DNA of 20,529 bases, taken from the NCBI GenBank assembly GCA_022571575.1, contig JACZXN010000004.1:1-20529 (forward strand), read 5' to 3'. The notes beneath the pieces were generated by a model that had not been told where the DNA came from, did no database searches, and saw only the letters and a program-made list of their open reading frames with translations. The translations under genes were made by a program, and so were the position numbers. Positions within the stretch are counted from its first letter, which is position 1; the number at the start of each line of letters is the position of its first letter. Positions 16,401 through 20,529 of this stretch are shown here, piece after piece. This DNA comes from Chloroflexota bacterium. GTDB lineage: Bacteria; Chloroflexota; Dehalococcoidia; UBA3495.

Positions 16401-16738
16401 CAACGCGCATGGGCGCCGCCATCCGTCACGCCACCACCAAGCTGGAGAACCAGGACGCCAAGACCAAGATCATGTTCCTGATCAGTGACGGCCGGCCCCA
16501 GGACCGGGGCTACAGCCGGGAGGGCGTGGAGAAGGAATACGCCGTCCACGACACCCACATGGCCCTGGTGGAAGCCAAACGCAAGAATATCACCCCGTTC
16601 TGTCTCACCGTGGACAAGGCGGGTCACGATTACCTGAAAAGCATGTGCGGGGACATGGGCTACGAGGTGCTGGACAACATATGGTCGCTGCCGGAGCGGC
16701 TGCCCATGCTGTACCGGCAACTCACCAGCCAACGTTAG
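13400..16738 (+). CDS. Giant NorD/CbbO-type VWA-domain protein
   Basis: This 1,112-residue protein has a C-terminal VWA domain (about 885-1085) with an intact MIDAS: DMSAS (891-895), Thr1002 in HATRMGAA, and Asp1030 in ISDGRPQD. It is the likely partner of the CbbQ/NorQ-type ATPase encoded two genes upstream. NorD and CbbO are usually about 600-800 residues. The extra length is an N-terminal alpha-helical repeat region (about 1-370), with recurring units such as SPTLAVAFFKASVSIVPNL and SSTLAAKFFEVSPDLVRNL. A central part has HQVSHLEFGSF (418-428) and, about 100 residues on, LEDCRLDYRIKVEYPGIR (521-538). An acidic linker follows near 627-651. The protein is cytoplasmic, as no signal or membrane segment is seen. 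It starts at TTG within the Nudix stop region and ends before a strong terminator. The client protein is unknown. Confidence 0.9.
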   Translation: MTSGPISETESELAKLPPAVLEAYHAANETVKESFGEEEIGLWAKEGLTIGTQTVRSWESAIEYYRVSPEVSKFLSFPSFMQWARCGTYLAQDSPTLAVAFFKASVSIVPNLRPQYIPRWAGLGRSLYKGTWKSSTLAAKFFEVSPDLVRNLPFWDVEVFASLIEALSYKSYDVAGECLVLGRDVLPAMGREREPFLAMSRALIDTSWREVKTCLELVPRALQLVEESQTGRFLKLGERLAKVGLRDTSRFLSDGTQALSKVPQGSQSYILDLCDALVVITPDAVPPFLRSLDTVLNRITVSQLDVWFQHGAHLLQENPESGIAFFKIESNTSESMLETLSSSLELDRVKGILRLYCQALSGTSLEILDTQQLVRRNIGWVDEDSASTDGSKIFLPPVVDHYPNKQDNFSWFKVVSTHQVSHLEFGSFRYDFEKPATQFEDRRHGLEEVMLQRKEQERAAAREAHELAAQLLASGAEGDVDMSPGYIDPNDTGSVRTFTDIGRFLEVFENGRLAFDIFTVLEDCRLDYRIKVEYPGIRSASSRVQGESLEKRPNIEELPVQQGMVELLVHMSLDKFQDLPVAKEYQEAAEVLSSILHQLRTAEANVEDAAEATLRAYEIISRIPNEQQEEDQFEEQDLEEPGDFSEEDYQSLVDQLQAGLDASSDSGDGESYESPDPVDYRGDFKPEMVQLLTKLQADGGEQGEGQPMTQEMLEQLLQESPELELDAEQGEVNSDMSMFAQNIMKEAGAPPPNSQPGEGYGPLLHDDEHGGELEAREPETYVYDEWDFRANDYKPRWCIVKEKLVEEGDTNFYHEALKTYATLANHIRRQFELIVPESMRKTYRLVDGEDLDLNAALEAWCDLKIGVPPDDKIYWHRNRNRREVAVVFLLDMSASTAEAIDEGRQTVDDRDAPDDPVEYMVWLRRRREGLVRRNYKRIIDLEKEGTTLLINALESIGDTYGIYGFSGYGRENVEFYVIKDINEEFSDKVKRRIDKITPLHATRMGAAIRHATTKLENQDAKTKIMFLISDGRPQDRGYSREGVEKEYAVHDTHMALVEAKRKNITPFCLTVDKAGHDYLKSMCGDMGYEVLDNIWSLPERLPMLYRQLTSQR

Positions 16739-16773
16739 GCGGCGCACCAACAACACCATCGAAAAACGGTCGA

Positions 16774-16803
16774 AAAAGGGCCCCCGTCCGCAGGGGCCCT
16801 TTT
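16774..16803 (+). terminator. Rho-independent terminator of the coaE operon
   Basis: An 11-bp perfect stem (AAAAGGGCCCC at 16774-16784, GGGGCCCTTTT at 16793-16803) with an 8-nt loop starts 36 bp after the VWA gene stop. The T-run continues as TTTTCTTATT. It closes the four-gene operon. Confidence 0.88.
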
Positions 16804-16877
16804 CTTATTCTGATATCGTCATTCCGGTGGAGAGTGGCCCACCATTCCATCGATGACGTTGTCTAACATGAACCAGG

Positions 16878-16894
16878 GCGGGTCACAGACCCGC
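16878..16894. repeat. REP-like palindrome, copy 1 of the 16.9-kb cluster
   Basis: GCGGGT (16878-16883) and ACCCGC (16889-16894) flank a 5-nt loop, inside a CAGGGCGGGT...CCGCGCCTAC context. It belongs to the same pattern as the palindrome at 16975-16991. It lies in the 350-bp gene-free stretch between the terminator and the alpha/beta hydrolase gene. Confidence 0.5.
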
Positions 16895-16974
16895 GCCTAC
16901 GTGATGCGATGGTTTTCCGCCGGCTTTCGTGGAAGGCGATCTGCAAACAAGTTTGGTGTTGTGCATGCGTAGGA

Positions 16975-16991
16975 GCGGGTTTGAAACCCGC
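16975..16991. repeat. REP-like palindrome, copy 2 of the 16.9-kb cluster
   Basis: GCGGGTTT (16975-16982) and AAACCCGC (16984-16991) are perfect arms around one G. The left flank is GCGTAGGA and the right flank CCTGTGTCGGTTCAA. The right flank, reverse-complemented, resembles the left flank of the palindrome at 4403-4433. The remaining sequence to 17157 shows a weaker CCCGC/GCGGG pair near 17047-17067 but no gene. Confidence 0.6.
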
Positions 16992-17157
16992 CCTGTGTCG
17001 GTTCAACCAATCCCCGGGAAACGATCCAAGTCCGCCGCTCTGGGCTCCCGCCTATGCTGGAACAGCGGGTCGGCGCCAAGTTGTGTTCTCGATCAAATGA
17101 ATTCCAGCGAGGGGGATCCGGGATTCCCATGCTTCATCGGCCACCGAAACGCGAGTA

Positions 17158-17916
17158 CTAGGCGTAACGGAGCAGGACCTGGGCCAATTCCTCGGGGCGC
17201 TGGGCCATCACCTGATGGCACGAATCGATCTCCAACGTTTCCACGTCCTCGAACCGCTCGGCGATGCGGCGCTGGGCGTCAGGCGGAATCATTTTGTCCT
17301 GGGTCAGCACGATGTAGGTCACCGGGCAGGGCGGGTCGGTATCCTCCATGGACAAACGTGACTTGAGCACCTTGGTTGGCAGCGGGCCGAAGAACCCCAG
17401 AAGCTGAACCACCTCCATGGGGTCCATGCCGTTGCACAGGAACCCGTTGATGGCGGGTTTGGGCAGCTTAAATTCCTGACGGGACATTGTGCTCAACGTG
17501 GAAAACAGCCTGAACGCGGCCCGTGTCCGCCGCGGGCAGGCGCTGAGCAACGGCCGCTGCGGCGCCGGCACTATCCCCGCCACCAGCACCACCCGCTTGG
17601 GCGGAACGGGCATCTCTTTGGCCGCTTGGAGCACCAGGCTGCCGGAGAACCCATGGCCCACCAGCACCAGGTCCTGCAACCGCTCCCGCTCCACGGCCCT
17701 TGTGATGGCCTGGACGCACTCTTCCAGCCGCACCGCGGCGGTGTCGCCGTCTGCGTCCGCGCCGTGGCCCGGAAGGTCAAGGGGATGTACCCGGTTGGCC
17801 CGGCGGCGTTTGTACAGGGTGGGCGGGTGCTCTTCCGGGGCGGTCAGGTATCCCCAGACCGATCCCCAACTCCAAGCTCCCTGTCCCGCGCCATGCACCA
17901 GTAGGTAGTCGGTCAT
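17158..17916 (-). CDS. Alpha/beta hydrolase-fold protein with altered nucleophile site
   Basis: This 252-residue cytoplasmic protein resembles the esterase / hydroxynitrile lyase-like branch. It has LLVHGAGQGAWSW (5-17) with the oxyanion-hole strand, LDLPGHGAD (46-54), and the nucleophile-elbow region LVLVGHGFSGSLVL (83-96). The elbow should read G-x-S-x-G, but here it is G87-H-G89-F-S91, so Gly replaces the nucleophilic Ser and a Ser lies two residues later. A likely catalytic Asp (YIVLTQDKMIPP) and His (DSCHQVMAQRPEELA) remain. It may be a non-hydrolytic homologue or use a different mechanism. It is downstream of selA on the same strand (79-bp gap) but may have its own promoter. The substrate cannot be inferred. 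Confidence 0.82.
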   Translation of the reverse strand: MTDYLLVHGAGQGAWSWGSVWGYLTAPEEHPPTLYKRRRANRVHPLDLPGHGADADGDTAAVRLEECVQAITRAVERERLQDLVLVGHGFSGSLVLQAAKEMPVPPKRVVLVAGIVPAPQRPLLSACPRRTRAAFRLFSTLSTMSRQEFKLPKPAINGFLCNGMDPMEVVQLLGFFGPLPTKVLKSRLSMEDTDPPCPVTYIVLTQDKMIPPDAQRRIAERFEDVETLEIDSCHQVMAQRPEELAQVLLRYA

Positions 17917-17947
17917 CTAGCTTCTCTAAGCATGTCTAAATATATCG

Positions 17948-17976
17948 ATCCTATGATTTGCATTCCGTCAGTTCAA
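17948..17976 (-). promoter_or_regulatory. Possible promoter of the alpha/beta hydrolase gene
   Basis: On the minus strand TTGAAC (plus 17971-17976) and TAGGAT (plus 17948-17953) have a 17-bp spacer and lie 32 bp before the ATG, in an AT-rich gap after selA. Each hexamer matches 4 of 6 consensus bases, so this is only a candidate. Confidence 0.35.
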
Positions 17977-17995
17977 GGTTGTGTGCTGCAGGCTG

Positions 17996-19357
17996 TCAGC
18001 TCCGCGTTACCGCGGACCGCAGCGCGTCCAGCAATGGCCCATCCTCTTCGGGCAACACGGTGCGCGGGTCCAGCAAAACCCGGTCATCTTCGATGCGGGC
18101 AATCACCGGGGGGCTGCAATCCCGCAGCCGGCGCATGACTTCTTCCGGCCCAGTTTCTTGGCAGTCTACCGAGAGCACCCACGACGGCAGGGTTTCGCCT
18201 GGCAGGCTGCCGCCGCCAACCGCGGATAAGCTCTTCTCCACCGACGCGAGACAATCCAGTCCGGACTGCCAAGATTTAGCCCTCTTCTTTAAACTGGCCG
18301 CTGGGGTGGAGATCATACGCCAGACCGGAATCTCCCGCTCCGCCTCGCCCCGCAGGTAATGCAGCAACGTGGCGGTGAGGCTGGCCAGACTCAGCTTGTC
18401 GATGCGCACCGCCCGGGCCAACGGGTGCCGGGCCAGCCGGTCCACCAGGTCCTTTTTGCCCACTATGATGCCCGCCTGGGGCCCGCCCAACAGCTTGTCT
18501 CCCGAGAAGAACACCAGACCGGCGCCGTCCTTGATGCTCTCTTGGGGTGTCGGCTCGTGGGCCATGCCGTATTTCTCGGTCAACAGCAGACTGCCGCTGC
18601 CCACGTCGTGTAGCACCGGGATGCCCCGCCTTTGGCCCAAGTCCACCAGGTCGGAAGTGGCCACCGACGCGGTGAATCCCTCCACCCGGAAATTACTGGC
18701 GTGGACCTTCAAAAAGGCGGCGGTGTTCTCGGTCACCGCCTGGTCGTAGTCGCTTAGGTAGGTGCGGTTGGTGGTGCCAACGTCGATCAGAGTGCTGCCG
18801 CTCTGGCGCAGCACGTCGGGGACCCGGAAGCCGCCGCCGATCTCCACGGCCTCGGACCGGGAGACCACCACCTCCTTGCCGGCGGCCAGGGCCGAGAGGC
18901 CCAAGAGCATGGCCGAGGCATTGTTGTTCACCGCCAGGGCCGCCTCGGCCCCGGTGAGTTGGCGCAAAAGGGACTGCAATTTCGCCTGCCGGGAGCCGCG
19001 GCGTCCGGTGGAAAGGTCCAGTTCCAGGTTGGAATACCCCTGGGCCGCCTGGTTGGCGGCCTCGATGGCGGCCCGGCTCAGGGGAGCGCGTCCCAGGTTG
19101 GTGTGGATCACCACCCCGGTGGCGTTGATCACCGGCCGGGGCTCGGCCCGCATGGTGTCTTCTATCCGCCGCGAGACGGACTCGGCCACATGACCGGCGC
19201 CGGGCGGATCGCCACCCTGCCTGATCTGTTCCCGCGCCGCTTCCAACTCCTCCCGGACCAGGCCGACGACCCAGTCGCGGTCGAAGGACTGGGCGGCGGC
19301 GGCCACATCCTGATTGGCAAGAACACTGTCGACGCTGGGGAGGTTGCGAAATTGCAT
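17996..19357 (-). CDS. selA: L-seryl-tRNA(Sec) selenium transferase SelA
   Basis: This 453-residue PLP enzyme converts seryl-tRNA(Sec) to selenocysteinyl-tRNA(Sec) using selenophosphate. It has the family N-terminal LPSVDSVL, the core VINATGVVIHTNLGRAPLS (76-94), YSNLELDL followed by STGRRGSR (108-123), AVNNNASAMLL (142-152), EIGGGFRVPDV (172-182), GTTNRTY (194-200), HDVGSGSL (250-257) and FFSGDKLLGGPQAGI (283-297), with Lys288 as the PLP-binding Lys. Length is normal for bacterial SelA. selB, selC and selD are not in the window, and I see no selenoprotein gene here. An extended -10 (TGCTAGAAT on the minus strand) is about 50 bp upstream. Confidence 0.96.
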   Translation of the reverse strand: MQFRNLPSVDSVLANQDVAAAAQSFDRDWVVGLVREELEAAREQIRQGGDPPGAGHVAESVSRRIEDTMRAEPRPVINATGVVIHTNLGRAPLSRAAIEAANQAAQGYSNLELDLSTGRRGSRQAKLQSLLRQLTGAEAALAVNNNASAMLLGLSALAAGKEVVVSRSEAVEIGGGFRVPDVLRQSGSTLIDVGTTNRTYLSDYDQAVTENTAAFLKVHASNFRVEGFTASVATSDLVDLGQRRGIPVLHDVGSGSLLLTEKYGMAHEPTPQESIKDGAGLVFFSGDKLLGGPQAGIIVGKKDLVDRLARHPLARAVRIDKLSLASLTATLLHYLRGEAEREIPVWRMISTPAASLKKRAKSWQSGLDCLASVEKSLSAVGGGSLPGETLPSWVLSVDCQETGPEEVMRRLRDCSPPVIARIEDDRVLLDPRTVLPEEDGPLLDALRSAVTRS

Positions 19358-19408
19358 CTACCGGTCCGAATCCTGTGGGCCTGCTTATATGTGCGTAGAC
19401 TGGGCTTT

Positions 19409-19417
19409 ATTCTAGCA
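19409..19417 (-). promoter_or_regulatory. Possible extended -10 promoter of selA
   Basis: On the minus strand TGCTAGAAT (plus 19409-19417) is an extended -10, with TAGAAT matching 5 of 6 bases. No good -35 is present, as is usual for extended -10 promoters. The predicted start gives a leader of about 45 nt. Confidence 0.45.
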
Positions 19418-19488
19418 TGAGGGCTTGATAAATCAGCGGAATCACGCCTCATCCAGCCCGTCGGGCCCCCCAATCTGGGGATGCGGCC

Positions 19489-19518
19489 CTGGCATTGACG
19501 GAATCACTGGTATAGAAT
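19489..19518 (+). promoter_or_regulatory. Possible promoter of the small exported protein gene
   Basis: CTGGCA (19489-19494) and TAGAAT (19513-19518) have an 18-bp spacer. A TTGACG at 19495-19500 is nearer consensus but only 12 bp from TAGAAT. The predicted start near 19525 is 40 bp before the ATG at 19567. Confidence 0.4.
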
Positions 19519-19566
19519 GGATTCCAATCAGTCACGGGCCGCGTGACAGGCGGTAGTGTACCAGGA

Positions 19567-19773
19567 ATGAAACCCAAGCTGGTCGCAATATTAGTCGTGG
19601 GACTCCTGTCCCTGTCCATCGTTGCCACGGCAGTGGCCGCCATCGGCCAGGCTGTGGCGGAAGAACCCGGCGCGTCCAGCGTCGCCCTTGGCGGCTACAC
19701 CAACAATATCGGCGACACCAATGACCGCGGCGGGCTGACCGGCGCGTTCTTTCGGGTCTGCCCCTTCCACTAA
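19567..19773 (+). CDS. Small exported protein of unknown function
   Basis: This is a 68-residue predicted protein from the ATG at 19567; a GTG at 19543 would add 8 residues. It opens MKPK, then a hydrophobic stretch (about residues 5-24) and an AVA-type cleavage site before EEPG. The mature peptide would be about 37 residues, Gly/Asn/Thr-rich (GGYTNNIGDTNDRGG), with one Cys near the end (FFRVCPFH). Third codon positions are strongly G/C, as in the neighbouring genes, which supports real coding. AGGA touches the ATG, so the ribosome binding site is poor. A candidate promoter lies just upstream. I do not recognise the family. It stands alone between selA (opposite strand) and an acyl-CoA dehydrogenase gene. 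Confidence 0.55.
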   Translation: MKPKLVAILVVGLLSLSIVATAVAAIGQAVAEEPGASSVALGGYTNNIGDTNDRGGLTGAFFRVCPFH

Positions 19774-19882
19774 CCTCGACCCCACTCTTCAAGAGAGAAT
19801 CCGCCGGGATAACCATCCGGTGTCCGGGCATCATCCCCAGGCTTCATCCCTTGGCTTCCAGACCTCGGATTCCGCTGCCCAG

Positions 19883-19912
19883 TTGACCTTGGGCCGCTCC
19901 GCGCCGTATGTT
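19883..19912 (+). promoter_or_regulatory. Possible promoter of the acyl-CoA dehydrogenase gene
   Basis: TTGACC (19883-19888, 5 of 6) and TATGTT (19907-19912, 4 of 6) have an 18-bp spacer and would give a leader of about 47 nt. A GGAGA at 19953-19957 then serves as ribosome binding site for the ATG at 19966. Confidence 0.45.
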
Positions 19913-19965
19913 CTTGTTGCCCAAACCCAGCCGCACCGAACCCAGCCGTAATGGAGAATGTAGTC

Positions 19966-20529
19966 ATGCAATCGGGACTCCCCCCGGAACTTGAGGCCCT
20001 GAAGAACACCATCCGGCAGATCGTGAAGGATGAATGCTACCCCCTGGAGGCGGAGTTCCTGGCCAACCCGTCCCAAGAGGGCGGCGATGAAGGCGCGCCC
20101 AGGGGCATCGCCGAGGCCCTCTCCGGGCTGCTGGGCACCCTGCCCAAAGAGGCCTGGGACCGCCTGAACAAGGTCTCCAAGGACACGGGCATCTACACGT
20201 CCTTCGTCCCCGAGGAGTACGGCGGCGGCGGCATGGGGGCCCTGGGTCACGTTGTCCTGGACGAAGAGGTCCACAAGAGCATCGTGCAACTGCCGACCTC
20301 GCCGGTGCCCATGATGATGATCGGCTCGGCCACCCCGGAGCAGGAGCAGGAATACCTGCTGCCGTCGGTGGAGGGCAAACTGCACTACGCCTTTGCCCAG
20401 ACCGAACCCAACGCCGGCTCCGACCCCGGCGGCATGATGCAGACCCGGGCGGTGCTGGACGGCGACGACTGGGTGCTGAACGGCACCAAGACCTTTATCT
20501 CCGGGGCCACCACCGCCGACTACCTCCTG
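19966..20529 (+). CDS. Acyl-CoA dehydrogenase, N-terminal part (runs off window)
   Basis: 188 codons are present without a stop, and the gene continues beyond the window. Acyl-CoA dehydrogenases are FAD enzymes that introduce an alpha-beta double bond in acyl-CoAs. The helical N-terminal domain includes VPEEYGGGGMG (about residues 80-90), and the flavin/substrate-binding segment reads FAQTEPNAGSDPGG followed by LNGTKTFISGA, the classic family pattern. The ATG at 19966 has GGAGA 8 bp upstream. An in-frame ATG at 19951 is possible, but it would place that ribosome binding site inside the coding region. The substrate class cannot be told because the catalytic Glu lies in the missing C-terminal half. 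Confidence 0.93.
   Translation, partial: MQSGLPPELEALKNTIRQIVKDECYPLEAEFLANPSQEGGDEGAPRGIAEALSGLLGTLPKEAWDRLNKVSKDTGIYTSFVPEEYGGGGMGALGHVVLDEEVHKSIVQLPTSPVPMMMIGSATPEQEQEYLLPSVEGKLHYAFAQTEPNAGSDPGGMMQTRAVLDGDDWVLNGTKTFISGATTADYLL

Noticed and set aside
15365..16759. A 464-codon minus-strand frame opposite the VWA gene
   Set aside because: It is antisense to a gene with intact VWA motifs and is a product of high GC at codon positions. Its own sequence has no recognisable domain.
19358..19566. Possible tRNA-Sec gene beside selA
   Set aside because: The gap was read for a long-armed tRNA with a TTCGAATCC-type T-loop. None with matching acceptor arms was found.

Overview
This is a GC-rich bacterial chromosomal window with dense, ordinary chromosomal coding and no mobile elements, CRISPR arrays, rRNA or tRNA genes that I can see. 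The gene mix suggests a Chloroflexota genome, possibly Dehalococcoidia or SAR202-like: a GldG/DUF4340 pair, a groES-groEL operon without a visible CIRCE site, an EndoQ-type PHP nuclease, a NorQ/NorD-like pair, selA, and frequent TTG/GTG starts. That placement is inference from gene content, not from a marker gene.

Layout. (1) 1-4282, plus strand: the last codons of a probable ABC permease, a GldG-family protein, a two-repeat DUF4340 protein and a CinA-family protein. A hairpin at 4529-4559 with T-runs on both sides can end this transcript and the opposing groEL transcript. (2) 4581-6602, minus strand: groEL and groES, read in the order groES then groEL. (3) 6823-8025, plus strand: an EndoQ-family PHP nuclease, convergent with a large lipoprotein (8030-10123, minus strand) built from about six DUF5666-like repeats. 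Only 4 bp separate the two stop codons. (4) 10286-10972: a RimI-like GNAT acetyltransferase. (5) 11143-16803, plus strand: the most interesting block, a tight four-gene operon with a good sigma70-type promoter and a strong terminator. It contains coaE, a CbbQ/NorQ-type MoxR AAA+ ATPase, a NudL-type CoA pyrophosphatase and a 1,112-residue NorD/CbbO-type VWA protein. (6) 16806-17157: a gene-free stretch with REP-like palindromes related to one after cinA. (7) 17158-19357, minus strand: an alpha/beta hydrolase whose nucleophile position is Gly, and selA. (8) 19567-19773: a small exported protein. (9) 19966-end: the N-terminal part of an acyl-CoA dehydrogenase.

How the genes may work together. 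The first block looks like a membrane ABC system with periplasmic or extracellular auxiliary subunits. The coaE operon pairs a MoxR-VWA remodelling machine, a type known to activate RuBisCO or NO reductase, with one enzyme that completes CoA and one that hydrolyses it. No RuBisCO, NO reductase or methanol dehydrogenase gene is in the window, so the client is unknown. selA implies that the organism can make selenocysteine, but selB, selC and any selenoprotein lie elsewhere.

Several genes carry changes at catalytic positions (the CinA deamidase domain, the alpha/beta hydrolase) or large insertions (the MoxR ATPase, the acetyltransferase). These are described separately in the findings.
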